DNA from: Gammaproteobacteria bacterium
Lineage (GTDB): Bacteria > Pseudomonadota > Gammaproteobacteria > UBA6429 > Thiohalophilaceae
Direction of reading: 5' to 3'
NCBI GenBank assembly: GCA_016125505.1
Contig: WGLP01000002.1
Location: forward strand, 372,001 to 436,000
DNA length: 64,000 nt
The position numbers and the translations under genes are program-made. Below are positions 38,216 to 48,908 of this stretch, in pieces (the stretch's first letter is position 1; the number at the start of each line of letters is the position of its first letter). The notes beneath the pieces are model-generated. The model was not told where the DNA came from. It did no database searches and saw nothing but the letters and a program-made list of their open reading frames with translations.

Positions 38216-39088
38216 ATGATAGATACCGTCAATTCGCCATATATTCTTGCCGCCGAAGACGCGACCTTTCAGTCGCGGGTCGTCGACAATTCCTTGCAGG
38301 GGCCGGTGCTGGTAAATTTCTGGTCGCGTAAGGCCGGACCCTGCCTGCGCCAGTATCCCATCCTGGATCAATTGATTCATCACTATGGCGGCCGCCTGTT
38401 ATTGGTGAACGTGGATACGGAAACCGAAATTATTGTTACCAAGGAATACGCGGTGACCAGCGTGCCGGTGCTGAAGTTGTTTCGTCATGGCCGGGTAGTG
38501 GAGACCTGGCGCGGCTATCAGGCGGAGGCCGATTTGCGTAAGGTGCTGGACAGGTACGTTGCCCGCGATTCGGACCGCGCGCTGAGTGAGGCGGTGCGTG
38601 ACTATGCCGAAGGTCGCACGCAGGCAGCCTTTACGGGTCTGGCGCAGGCGATTGTGGATGATCCGGAGAATCCGCGCCTGCCGGTGGCGATGTGCAAATT
38701 ACTGCGGCACGAACAACGCTACGATGAAGCGTTGTCAGTGCTTGCGTCTTTACCGGATGCATTGCGCGGACTCGAGGAAGTGACGCAGCTCGAGGCCTCG
38801 CTGGTATTCGCCAGTGAAGCCGATATGGACCACGACATTGCCGGGATAGAGTCGCAACTCGTCGCCATGCCAGCAAATCTGGATTTGCGCCGGCAATTAG
38901 TGGCGCACTATGTCGTAGAGCAACAATATGAACCCGCATTACAGACACTGCTGAGTATGATGGAGATGGATATGCGCTATGCTGATGATTATCCGCGGCG
39001 TGCCATGTTGCGTATTTTTGATTTGCTCGGTCAGCAACACCCTTTGGTATCACGATACCGAAGCCAGCTCGTGCGTTATACGCATTAA
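38216..39088 (+). CDS. Thioredoxin-TPR protein, CnoX/YbbN-like
   Basis: A 290-residue protein. A thioredoxin domain (1-110) has AGPC (A40-C43) in place of CGPC, so it lacks the resolving pair and cannot act as a classic disulfide reductase. A C-terminal TPR-like region follows (110-290). E. coli CnoX has a similarly altered site and works as a holdase linked to GroEL. ATG 38216 has no clear ribosome-binding site; an in-frame TTG at 38201 is an alternative. Confidence 0.85.
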   Translation: MIDTVNSPYILAAEDATFQSRVVDNSLQGPVLVNFWSRKAGPCLRQYPILDQLIHHYGGRLLLVNVDTETEIIVTKEYAVTSVPVLKLFRHGRVVETWRGYQAEADLRKVLDRYVARDSDRALSEAVRDYAEGRTQAAFTGLAQAIVDDPENPRLPVAMCKLLRHEQRYDEALSVLASLPDALRGLEEVTQLEASLVFASEADMDHDIAGIESQLVAMPANLDLRRQLVAHYVVEQQYEPALQTLLSMMEMDMRYADDYPRRAMLRIFDLLGQQHPLVSRYRSQLVRYTH

Positions 39089-39227
39089 GCTATACGGATA
39101 ACGATTGATACACGCGTCAGACGTAAGTGTTCTGGACGCAAGGATATGCGACGGTAGCTTGGAACTCACTGTCGACGTCCCCATCTAAACAGGCACTGGT
39201 ATTCGAACACAGCAAGAGGTACGGATC

Positions 39228-39974
39228 GTGGCTTATAGTGAACAAACAGTAACATCCATTCAGAAGTGGTCGGACAAGACATTTAGTTTCACTACCACGC
39301 GCCCGCAGGATTTTCAGTTTGAAAACGGGGAATTCGTAACACTTGGGCTGAAGGCGGAAGGCAAATTAATCGCTCGCGCCTATTCCATCGTATCCAACAA
39401 TGCCAGTAATCACCTGGAGTTCCTGAGTATTCACGTGCCCGATGGTCCCCTGACCAGCCGCCTGGCGCAGATCCAGATCGGTGAAGGGGTCTGGATTAAC
39501 AGCAAGACCACCGGTTCGCTGACTCTCAAGTATGTGCAACCGGGACGCACCCTGTACATGCTGTCCACGGGCACCGGTCTGGCGCCCTTCATGTCGCTGG
39601 TTCGCAGTTCCGAAACCTACACGGCATTCGAACGCATTGTCTTGATCCACACCGTGCGCACGGTGAAGGAACTCGCTTATAAAGATGAACTGGAGTCGCT
39701 GCAGGGTGAGCGCCTTATCTATGTCCCGACAGTCACGCGTGAAACGTTTCACACACCCGTGCGCGGAACCGAGTTATTTAAATCCGGTGAACTGTTCGCG
39801 AAGCATCAGTTGCCGCATGCACACCCCGAATACGACCGCATTATGATCTGTGGGAATCCGGATATGAACAAGGACATGACGGATTATCTCAAGCAGCAGG
39901 GCTGGACCATGACCAATCATCGCGGTATAGGCAATTTTACTGTCGAGAAGGCCTTCGTACTGCATCACGAATGA
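39228..39974 (+). CDS. fpr: Ferredoxin-NADP(+) reductase
   Basis: A 248-residue flavoenzyme of the bacterial Fpr subclass. The FAD site is RAYSIVS near residue 47, the NADP site STGTGLAPFMSL near 108, and the C-terminal stretch GNFTVEKAFV matches the family. It moves electrons between NADPH and ferredoxin or flavodoxin, for example in iron-sulfur cluster repair or oxidative stress. GTG 39228 has AAGAGG upstream. It appears to be a single gene. Confidence 0.93.
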   Translation: MAYSEQTVTSIQKWSDKTFSFTTTRPQDFQFENGEFVTLGLKAEGKLIARAYSIVSNNASNHLEFLSIHVPDGPLTSRLAQIQIGEGVWINSKTTGSLTLKYVQPGRTLYMLSTGTGLAPFMSLVRSSETYTAFERIVLIHTVRTVKELAYKDELESLQGERLIYVPTVTRETFHTPVRGTELFKSGELFAKHQLPHAHPEYDRIMICGNPDMNKDMTDYLKQQGWTMTNHRGIGNFTVEKAFVLHHE

Positions 39975-40406
39975 TGCCACTGGTGATAATCCACACCAAT
40001 TGGATGTAGTCTGATCGTCAGCCGTTTATTTTCAATACTGGCAATGGCTTGCCGTTGAAAAGACCGTTCCGCCGCCCCGGAAAATTGGCCACAATCTAAT
40101 CAGGCTTCGGCGGGTCCGGGTATTCTTCATTAGTATCTGGTGATTATGTACAGGTCTGAGTTCAGCGGAGTCTGTGAAGAGCTGTCATTTTTGGTTTTCG
40201 CTCACGCAATTCAGTGGCTGCGGAACCGATCTTGGCATTGTACGCTTGCCAATAGCGGCTACACTTTAAATAAGTCGGTCGATACGTTCATCCCCGAATT
40301 GTCAATTTCCACAGAAAATTAATGAATACACACGTACAGTAGTGACGTTGAATTATTAGCGAGTCGAGCGGTCATACTTACAGCGAATGTGAAGAGGAGG
40401 TTTGTC
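39975..40406. other. Intergenic region before the second DsrC-like gene
   Basis: About 430 bp without a credible gene; a 60-codon frame at 40140-40322 has no ribosome-binding site and atypical composition. The dyad TTGGCA-N9-TGCCAA at 40232-40252, followed by an AT-rich stretch, may mark a regulated promoter. Confidence 0.4.
40232..40252. promoter_or_regulatory. Possible operator dyad upstream of the second DsrC-like gene
   Basis: Six-base inverted arms TTGGCA and TGCCAA are separated by nine bases. ACACTTTAAAT follows within 20 bases. The form is compatible with a dimeric regulator site, but it is short enough to arise by chance. Confidence 0.3.
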
Positions 40407-40775
40407 ATGATTATGGAGTTGGACCAGCAACAAAAGCGAGAATTGGTGTTAGGTATCCATGATGACGATGCCGTTGCCATGTTCAAAAACTGGAACAAGG
40501 ATGTTGCCAAGGATACCGCCAAGTCCATGGGTATCAAACTGACCGATGCTCATTGGGGTGTTATCGATTTCATTCGGACTTATTTTGCCAATGCGGGTGA
40601 ACTCAGGCACGCACGTGAATTGTCAGAAGCGCTTGGTCAACGTTTCGCGGACGAGGGTGGTGCCAAGTATCTGTTTCAATTATTTCCCGGCGGGCCGGTC
40701 AGCCAGGGCTGCCAGCTGGCCGGTGTCCAGGTCCCCAAGGATGCCTCGGATAATTCGTTCGGTTATATTGTGTAA
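40407..40775 (+). CDS. DsrC-like protein with only the inner cysteine (CysB)
   Basis: A 122-residue DsrC-family protein. It has DAHWGVIDFIRTYFANAGELRHAR and the C-terminal arm LFPGGPVSQGCQLAGV, so CysB is present at C102. The tail then runs PKDASDNSFGYIV, without the penultimate CysA. DsrC needs both cysteines for its trisulfide chemistry and TusE keeps CysA only; a CysB-only form is the reverse pattern. The N-terminal 25 residues differ from DsrC. ATG 40407 follows GAGGAGG by six bases. Two small unknown genes follow in the same direction. Confidence 0.8.
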   Translation: MIMELDQQQKRELVLGIHDDDAVAMFKNWNKDVAKDTAKSMGIKLTDAHWGVIDFIRTYFANAGELRHARELSEALGQRFADEGGAKYLFQLFPGGPVSQGCQLAGVQVPKDASDNSFGYIV

Positions 40776-40831
40776 GTTCGAGGTGCCGCAGGTGCCTGTA
40801 GTTTCCCTCAACCTCAGCGGAGGGCCACAAC

Positions 40832-41041
40832 ATGCATATTCGTAGCACAACTGATCCCATAACCCTGCACGATGTTCCCAACCCGGAAGAGCATCCCTGT
40901 GTATATGATGGTGATGGCGACAACGGCCTGGAGATTTATTTTGAATCCGAGGCGAATCGTCAGCTCTATCTGGAGCTACACAACGACGGTCATATCGTCC
41001 TCAAAGGGAATGACTCCGACGACTATATAGCGGAAGGCTAG
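40832..41041 (+). CDS. Small acidic hypothetical protein (69 residues)
   Basis: A short soluble, strongly acidic protein rich in Asp, Glu, Asn and His (HPCVYDGDGDNGLEIYFESEANRQLYLELH). A GGAGG site lies eight bases before ATG 40832. I recognise no family. It sits 56 bp after the DsrC-like gene and 93 bp before a small membrane protein, suggesting a common transcript. Confidence 0.6.
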   Translation: MHIRSTTDPITLHDVPNPEEHPCVYDGDGDNGLEIYFESEANRQLYLELHNDGHIVLKGNDSDDYIAEG

Positions 41042-41059
41042 GCTGATTTTGCAGCCGTC

Positions 41060-41089
41060 CACAACCTGCCAAACGTGGCAGGCTGTGGT
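41060..41089 (+). terminator. Stem-loop after the small acidic protein gene
   Basis: CCACAACCTGCCA pairs with TGGCAGGCTGTGG with one mismatch and a 4-base loop. No T-run follows, so it may be an mRNA-stabilising or attenuating hairpin rather than a full terminator. Confidence 0.45.
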
Positions 41090-41134
41090 TCATCCAAAAC
41101 TCGTCCTTAACCCAGATATGTCAGGAGGTGCAGG

Positions 41135-41626
41135 ATGAAACGCAGATTGTATTACCTGTTTCCCGATACCGACCATGGCCAGAATTTGCCGCGCGAGCTG
41201 TCCAGCCTGGCGATCCCCAGCCTCAGCGTGCATACCGTGGTTCACTACCCAAAGGAGTGGCGGGGTGGCGGCGATGTCCATAGTCTGAACGAACCGGACC
41301 GGGACTTCTTCCTGGAATGGTTTTTATGGCGAATGAATCTGGCGATATTTTTTCTCGCCCTGCTGGTCCTGGTGGCCATGCTCGTACTCTCGCCGTCATG
41401 GTATCTCCTCGTACCACTCGGGGTGATGGTGCTGAGTTTTGCCCTCGGACTGGTATTCAGCCTGAGAATCCCCAATGTCCATCAGGATGAATTTCGCGAT
41501 GCTGTGAGCCACGGGGAGGTCCTGATGATGGTGGACGTTCCGCCGGCTGCGGTCAGCAGGGTTGACCATCACATCCATCGCCTGCATCCCGAAGCGGTCA
41601 CCGGTGGGGTAGGCTGGGCCGCCTAG
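41135..41626 (+). CDS. Hypothetical membrane protein with two helices
   Basis: A 163-residue protein. A soluble N-terminal part begins KRRLYYLFPDTDHGQNLPREL and resembles the ferredoxin-like start of stress-related membrane proteins. Two hydrophobic helices lie at about 68-110, and a soluble tail includes PPAAVSRVDHHIHRLHPEAV. AGGAGG lies eight bases before ATG 41135. The function is unknown. It is the third gene of the group starting with the CysB-only DsrC-like protein. Confidence 0.7.
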   Translation: MKRRLYYLFPDTDHGQNLPRELSSLAIPSLSVHTVVHYPKEWRGGGDVHSLNEPDRDFFLEWFLWRMNLAIFFLALLVLVAMLVLSPSWYLLVPLGVMVLSFALGLVFSLRIPNVHQDEFRDAVSHGEVLMMVDVPPAAVSRVDHHIHRLHPEAVTGGVGWAA

Positions 41627-41792
41627 AACGTCAGGCCTCGGCAGGGCGTCACCGGGCCCCAAGCTATCCTGATGTTTATCCCCGGACTTATTCCTGCCCG
41701 GATATGCGCTGGTCCCCCGGCTTTATACCCTGGTCCACGAGATTTCCGTCCACGGACCAGGATTGTCATGCACATTTCGCATCACTTTCAGC

Positions 41793-41823
41793 TATAATGC
41801 GCGCCCGTTGCCCACGGGCTTTT
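41793..41823 (+). promoter_or_regulatory. Promoter -10 and leader hairpin upstream of fusA2
   Basis: A perfect TATAAT at 41793-41798 (weak -35 TGCACA at 18 bp) is followed at 41803-41819 by the hairpin GCCCGT/ACGGGC and four T residues. The hairpin lies at or just after the expected start of transcription, about 70 bases before the EF-G gene. It may be an attenuator or only coincidence. Confidence 0.45.
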
Positions 41824-41890
41824 GCGCCCCGATTCTCGTGGTGAGGGGCCAACAACGCACATTGAACAATATATATAGAGTAACAGGACG

Positions 41891-43975
<2,085 letters not shown>

Positions 43976-43996
43976 CCCGTCGTTTCGGACGGAGAC

Positions 43997-44028
43997 AAAA
44001 AGGCCGGTCTTTGACCGGCCTTTTTTTT
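43997..44028 (+). terminator. Rho-independent terminator after fusA2
   Basis: An 11-bp stem (AAAGGCCGGTC / GACCGGCCTTT) with a TTT loop is followed by a run of T residues. It lies about 20 bp after the EF-G stop. It may also serve the convergent lipoprotein gene, since A residues flank the other side. Confidence 0.92.
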
Positions 44029-44050
44029 GTAGTACCTGCAGCGCGATGGA

Positions 44051-44803
44051 CTAAGGTTTCAACTTGACGCCATTGATCGTGTCTGGCGAGGAATTGTTTT
44101 GCGGTGCCGGTGCAGTTGTGCTCGCGGGTGCTGATTTGGCATCGGGTGCGAAGGATTCATTGGCGGTTTTCATCCAGTCGGTAAACGCCTTGCGTTGTTG
44201 TGGATCGGCCAATAACCACCAGAATTTAAGACGTTTGACCGGATCCGCGTTGGCGGCGGCTTCCGCAGACAGGGTGGGTGCCGGCGACGAGGCCTGTTGC
44301 TCCGCTTCCATCGCCTGTTGTTTCCTGGCCACCACGGTCGCGCCGAGGTTCTCGATGTTGTAGGACGCGGACTGTTTGCCGGTGCTCATATCGACCAGCG
44401 TCGCCTTAAAGTGGAAAAAATATTCGTTGGCCTGACGGGCGTTCTGTGGAACCTTGTATTGGATCTCGTAGGTACTGCCGGCGGTAAATGTTGTATCCAC
44501 GCCGACCTCCTTGGATTTCACCAGAATGCCGGTGTCCTGTGCGCCCCAGAACAGTTCGTAACGAAAAGAAATCAGATGGAAGCCCGGCGACAATTGTACC
44601 TGATAAGTGCCCGACAGAATGGAAGGTGAATTGACGCTTTGGCCATCAATGGAAAGCACGGTAATCGCCGCCGGTACGATAACGATGGCCAGTTTGTCAT
44701 TGGGTTGTTGTGGCCCCGAATAGAACTTGATGGGACCCGTGGATGAACAGGCCATGAGGATGAATGTGAAAATGGCCATGCTCAGCGCGGTACGAATAGT
44801 CAT
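44051..44803 (-). CDS. DUF2057-like envelope lipoprotein
   Basis: A 250-residue lipoprotein with lipobox LMAC (Cys 19). Residues 40-155 look like a beta-rich domain with VLSIDGQSV and LSPGFHLISFRYE, reminiscent of the YccT/DUF2057 family. The last 100 residues are low-complexity, Ala-, Pro- and Gln-rich, with one helix PVKRLKFWWLLADPQQRKAFTDWM. The start has AGAGGTAAC upstream. The role is unknown. Confidence 0.65.
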   Translation of the reverse strand: MTIRTALSMAIFTFILMACSSTGPIKFYSGPQQPNDKLAIVIVPAAITVLSIDGQSVNSPSILSGTYQVQLSPGFHLISFRYELFWGAQDTGILVKSKEVGVDTTFTAGSTYEIQYKVPQNARQANEYFFHFKATLVDMSTGKQSASYNIENLGATVVARKQQAMEAEQQASSPAPTLSAEAAANADPVKRLKFWWLLADPQQRKAFTDWMKTANESFAPDAKSAPASTTAPAPQNNSSPDTINGVKLKP

Positions 44804-45089
44804 GATGTTACCTCTTTAAAGAATTTTCCTGGTGATGCCAGATTGTTATCGAGCGGTAATCTCCGTCCATGTCGAATGATTCCACAGCTCAACGGAGCTT
44901 GCCAGCGCCGTAAGGCCAATCCTGGCTGCGGCGTGTGCAAACACCGGCTTAGACCCGCGTATTTTCTGTCAGTTTAACATTATCTGCATGAAATCAATAA
45001 GATATAAGATCTGACGGAATCCGGTCTTTATGCTATAACTTCAACGCTGTATTTTTCTGTAAACCATAAATACCACCTAGGGGAACACT

Positions 45090-46022
45090 ATGAATCATAA
45101 TAAAAGCTATTCATTTCCACGCCGTTTTGTGCTCTCGCTGTTTATGCTCGCCGGGTTGGCCATGGGTTCCGCACATGCCGACACCTATTACAAGCCGTTT
45201 ATTCTGGGATCGATCGACAAGAATACGGACATGAATGCGGTTGTCGATACGGTAAAGAAAAAACTGACGGACAACGGCTTTGAAATTGCCGGTATGTATT
45301 CGCCGTACGATGATGCCACCATCGTCGTTGTCACGAATGCCAGTCTGAAAAAAGTTGCCACTGAGTCAGATTATGGCGCATTCGGGGCGATAGAACGTGT
45401 CTCCGTGACCAAGACACCCTCCGGTATACAGATTTCCTATACAAATCCGATCTATATGGCCAATGTCTATCGCATGAAGTCGGACATGACCGATGTCTCC
45501 GATGCGATGGCCAAGGCCTTGGGCCGGGAAAAGGAATTTGGATCGGAAAAAGGCCTCACCAAGAAAGAACTGCGTGACTATCATTATAAATGGCTGATGC
45601 CATACTTCACCGATCCGCTTGAACTGGCGTCTTATCCCGATTATCAATCCGCGATCAAGGCGGTGGAAAAGAATCTGCAAAACAACAAACCGAAGGTCTC
45701 TCAGGTTTACCGCGTGGATCTCCCGGGAAAGCAGGAAACGATCATCGGTGTGAAAATGCCGGGACTCCTGCGTGCCGAGTGCAGCGGGGATAAATACATC
45801 ATGTCACGCATCGACTTCAAGGATATAAAATCCACTGCACACTTGCCGTATGAACTGGTCATTTCCGGCGGTAAGGTCGTGGCGCTGCCTGCGGAATTCC
45901 GGATTGCCATCAATTTCCCTGACCTGTCCATGATCGGCAGTAACAGCTTCGCCTCCATCATGTGTGCGCCGGACGCCTTCAAATCTGCGCTGACAACAGT
46001 GGCTGGTGGGGATAGCCAATAA
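45090..46022 (+). CDS. Exported hypothetical protein, DUF302-like N-terminus
   Basis: A 310-residue periplasmic protein with a signal peptide ending SAHA-DTYY. Residues 40-110 (VVDTVKKKLTDNGFEIAGMYSPYDDATIVVVTN) resemble DUF302-type domains. The rest carries no motif I recognise, apart from two late cysteines (in RAECSG and IMCAP) that could pair. The start has an AGGGGAA site. It ends at a strong terminator and appears monocistronic. Confidence 0.6.
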   Translation: MNHNKSYSFPRRFVLSLFMLAGLAMGSAHADTYYKPFILGSIDKNTDMNAVVDTVKKKLTDNGFEIAGMYSPYDDATIVVVTNASLKKVATESDYGAFGAIERVSVTKTPSGIQISYTNPIYMANVYRMKSDMTDVSDAMAKALGREKEFGSEKGLTKKELRDYHYKWLMPYFTDPLELASYPDYQSAIKAVEKNLQNNKPKVSQVYRVDLPGKQETIIGVKMPGLLRAECSGDKYIMSRIDFKDIKSTAHLPYELVISGGKVVALPAEFRIAINFPDLSMIGSNSFASIMCAPDAFKSALTTVAGGDSQ

Positions 46023-46072
46023 ACCTCACACGATTTGATATGCCACGCGATTAGGTGGCCTATCGTTCAGTC

Positions 46073-46108
46073 ATGCCCAGCCGGGATCGCAGCCGGCTGG
46101 GCATTTTT
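46073..46108 (+). terminator. Rho-independent terminator after the DUF302-like gene
   Basis: A perfect 12-bp stem (ATGCCCAGCCGG / CCGGCTGGGCAT) with an 8-base loop is followed by TTTTATTT. It stands 50 bp after the stop and faces a convergent lipoprotein gene. Confidence 0.9.
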
Positions 46109-46146
46109 ATTTGTAATTCAAATCCGCACCGATCGTCGTGTTTGCA

Positions 46147-46692
46147 TTACTGCGCTGTGTTCAACTGGATCTCCACGATCTTGCCCAGGGCCCGCTGCAT
46201 TTCTGCAACCGTCAGTTGTCTTGTATCTGTCGGTTGTTCATATACACTACAGGTAAAACGACGTATCCGCGGTTGTCGGTCGGAGTGAATCACCATTTCA
46301 GTGGAATATTCCAGCGCATAAGGGCTGTCACTGTCCGCGACAACACCCATCCCGCGCATGGCAAGTTGTGTCCTGGTCTGGCGTTTGACATATTTGTCGT
46401 TCTGTGTGGATTTAATGACGACGAAGGTGTCCGGTTTAATCTCCTGTGAGGTATTCAGCACATCCCAGGACAGGAAATAACAATTCACCTCGAAATTGTC
46501 CTTTTCCTTCGCGCTGATGACCTTGCCGTACTGAATGTAGACGCGCGATTCGTTTGGTGGAATGACCAGTTTCTGCTTGAGTACCAGCTTGCTGCCCGCC
46601 GGGATCTGGTAATACGGAGAGGTAACCGGGAAGGGACCGGCAGCACAGGCCGCCAGCATCAAAAAACTCATCAGGAGCAACAGGTAACGCAT
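46147..46692 (-). CDS. Hypothetical lipoprotein (181 residues)
   Basis: The lipobox is LAAC (Cys 16). The mature part is beta-rich, with IPPNESRVYIQYGKVI and two Cys (in EVNCYFLSW and RFTCSVYE). No family is recognised. GGAGG lies seven bases before the start. It is convergent with the DUF302-like gene and the third unknown envelope gene in this 2.6-kb stretch. Confidence 0.65.
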   Translation of the reverse strand: MRYLLLLMSFLMLAACAAGPFPVTSPYYQIPAGSKLVLKQKLVIPPNESRVYIQYGKVISAKEKDNFEVNCYFLSWDVLNTSQEIKPDTFVVIKSTQNDKYVKRQTRTQLAMRGMGVVADSDSPYALEYSTEMVIHSDRQPRIRRFTCSVYEQPTDTRQLTVAEMQRALGKIVEIQLNTAQ

Positions 46693-46796
46693 CGTTAACC
46701 TCCATTAAACTTCATTGCACTTATATACAAGTGAAAACTATCTTCCTCGCCGGCAATTTGGTCAAGCGGTGGCATTGATCAAGATCAGCTACTCGA

Positions 46797-47804
46797 TTAT
46801 TCCCAGCGAAACAGCAAGGCACCGATGATCAGGAAAATCACGGTTTGTACCAGCAGGACGATCAGATGGTAGGAAATATCTCCCAGTCCTGCACCGTCGA
46901 TCATGATGGCCCGTGCCGCTGCGGTGACGTGTGTCAGCGGCAGGACTTCGGCGATCTTTTGCATAATGGGATTGGTCCCCTCCAGCGAAAACCACACCCC
47001 TGATAAAAACATCATGGGCCAGGTCAGCAGGTTCAACAGGCCGCCCGCGGTTTCTTCGCTGCGAGCCCTTGCGGCAATAATGAGTCCCAGGCTGATCAGG
47101 TTTATCGCGCCCAGGGCGAAGACCAGAAACAGGTTCAGGTGTGAGCCATACATGGCGTAACCAATAATCAGATTCGTGCCATAGAAGATGAAAATGGTGA
47201 TCGCCATGATTAACAACAGCCGCGATACAATCTGTGCGCCAAGATATTCAAAGGCCGTCACCGGTGTTGCCTGCAGGCGTTTCAGCATGCCGTTTTTACG
47301 ATAGCGCACGATCACATAGCCCACGCCGAAGAGGGCGCTGAACATCATGTTCATGGACAGGATGCCCGGGATTACCCAGTCGACGTAGCGGATCTGCTTG
47401 CCGGTCACGACCTGCTTTCGCAGTTCGTCGTGCAGACTGTCGCGCATGATCCTTTCCACCAGATAGCCTTTGGGTGATTCATTGTTTACCCAGTAACGGT
47501 GAGTGCTGGCATCAATCAACATATCCAGTTGGTGGCGTTCCACCTTGACGATGGCGGTGCTGATATCGTTGATGGGGATGAACTCGATGTACTTCGTCTG
47601 GCGAAAGGTGTTGAGCCCGAGGTCTTTCCCCGTATCGTTGGCGATACCGACCTTGTATTGATCGGCAAAATCGCCGGTAAAGGTAAAGGCGAAGCCCAGT
47701 ACGATCAGTACCGGCATGATGATATTCCAGCTCACGGAGGAGCGGTCGCGCAGGAATTCCTTGTTGCGCGTGCGGAGCAATGCCAGAAAGCGTTGCAAAA
47801 ACAT
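46797..47804 (-). CDS. ABC-2 type transporter permease
   Basis: A 335-residue permease with one N-terminal helix (residues 25-45), a large extracytoplasmic domain and five C-terminal helices, the YhfE/DrrB-like type-V exporter plan. The MFLSGVWFSLEGTN segment is typical of ABC-2 permeases. It begins eight bases after the ATPase gene stop. The pair forms a simple exporter; the substrate is unknown. Confidence 0.88.
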   Translation of the reverse strand: MFLQRFLALLRTRNKEFLRDRSSVSWNIIMPVLIVLGFAFTFTGDFADQYKVGIANDTGKDLGLNTFRQTKYIEFIPINDISTAIVKVERHQLDMLIDASTHRYWVNNESPKGYLVERIMRDSLHDELRKQVVTGKQIRYVDWVIPGILSMNMMFSALFGVGYVIVRYRKNGMLKRLQATPVTAFEYLGAQIVSRLLLIMAITIFIFYGTNLIIGYAMYGSHLNLFLVFALGAINLISLGLIIAARARSEETAGGLLNLLTWPMMFLSGVWFSLEGTNPIMQKIAEVLPLTHVTAAARAIMIDGAGLGDISYHLIVLLVQTVIFLIIGALLFRWE

Positions 47805-47812
47805 AATGTCGT

Positions 47813-48724
47813 CTAGGCTCGCAGGGTTTTGCCGGTCAGTTCCAGAAACAGATCGTCCAGGTTGCGTGAACGGACCTGCAAGCCATGCAGGGAAATATTG
47901 CGGGACAAGAGGTCTTCGATCGTCTGGTTGACGTCACTGGTGGTTATCTCGAGCATTGAATTGTGTTTGTGTACCGGGTATGGCAGTGCATCAGTATCTG
48001 CCAGGGCTGCTGCAGGAAGCTGCAGAATGGTATCGTTGAAATGTGCTTTCAGCAGGTTCTCGGGGCTGCCCTGGGCGATGATCTTGCCGTGGTCCATGAT
48101 GGCGATTTCATCGCACAGAACGTAGGCCTCATCCATGTAATGTGTCGTCAGCAGAATCGTTTTACCCTCGGCCTTGACGCTTTCAATCAAATCCCAGAAA
48201 TTCCGCCGCGCCTGCGGGTCGAGTCCGGTGGTTGGCTCATCCAGAAACAGTATGTCCGGATCGTTGACCAGGGCGACCGCCAGTAACAGACGTTGGCGCT
48301 GGCCGCCCGAGAGCTGTCGATTATCCCGCTTCAGTAATTCCCGCAGGTTGCAGCGCTGAATCAACATGTCCAGATCGGTATTTTTCGGATACAGCCGGGC
48401 GAACATCTCCAGGGTTTCGCGCACCGTGATGTAGTCCTGGAGGGCGGTGGATTGAAACATGATGCCCGCTTCATTGCGAAAACGCTTACCCAGGTGTTCG
48501 CCTTTGTACAGGATCTCACCGGCGGTTGGCGCATGAATGCCTTCCAGTATTTCCACCGTGGTCGTCTTGCCGGCACCGTTGGGACCCAGCAAACCGAAAC
48601 AGGTGCCGGCCTGCAGGCAAAAGCTTACGCCATTGACGGCGTTTACCTGGGGATAACGCTTGACGAGATCCCGGACCTCCAGCACAGGGGCGTTCAAGGT
48701 GATAACACCCCTGGCAGGTGACAA
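47813..48724 (-). CDS. ABC-2 exporter ATP-binding protein
   Basis: A 303-residue ATPase with Walker A LLGPNGAGKTTT near residue 45, Q-loop MFQSTALQDYITV, signature LSGGQRQRL, Walker B ILFLDEPTTGLDPQ and switch His in LLTTHYMDEA. The last 80 residues form a regulatory domain usual in DrrA/CcmA-like ATPases. The start at TTG 48724 is uncertain; a TTG nine codons in is possible. It is operonic with the permease. Confidence 0.9.
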   Translation of the reverse strand: MSPARGVITLNAPVLEVRDLVKRYPQVNAVNGVSFCLQAGTCFGLLGPNGAGKTTTVEILEGIHAPTAGEILYKGEHLGKRFRNEAGIMFQSTALQDYITVRETLEMFARLYPKNTDLDMLIQRCNLRELLKRDNRQLSGGQRQRLLLAVALVNDPDILFLDEPTTGLDPQARRNFWDLIESVKAEGKTILLTTHYMDEAYVLCDEIAIMDHGKIIAQGSPENLLKAHFNDTILQLPAAALADTDALPYPVHKHNSMLEITTSDVNQTIEDLLSRNISLHGLQVRSRNLDDLFLELTGKTLRA

Positions 48725-48852
48725 AGAGTCATCCCGTTTTTACCGGTGAGATATGCAGGATGAATGGGAGCGATGGTCAGCATGGTATCTCTGACAGACT
48801 AACCTGCTGTGTGTTGCACGGCAGGGCTATGACAGACTGCATTTAAATATGT

Positions 48853-48885
48853 GTTACAACCCCGCAATAGTTGCGGGGTTGTAAC
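48853..48885. terminator. Perfect 15-bp hairpin downstream of the cold-shock gene
   Basis: GTTACAACCCCGCAA pairs perfectly with its complement around a TAG loop. It lies 24 bp after the csp stop (minus strand). The sequence past the stem is AT-rich (ACACATATTTAAA) but lacks a solid T-run. It is probably the csp 3' terminator or stabiliser. Confidence 0.65.
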
Positions 48886-48908
48886 AGGCATGATGCTGGC
48901 GTGAGGGA

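Noticed and set aside
40232-40250. Possible sigma-54 promoter (TGGCA ... TTGC)
   Set aside because: The spacing between the two elements is two bases too long for the -24/-12 consensus.
40140-40322. Sixty-codon frame in the gap before the second DsrC-like gene
   Set aside because: There is no ribosome-binding site, the product resembles no protein, and the region looks regulatory.
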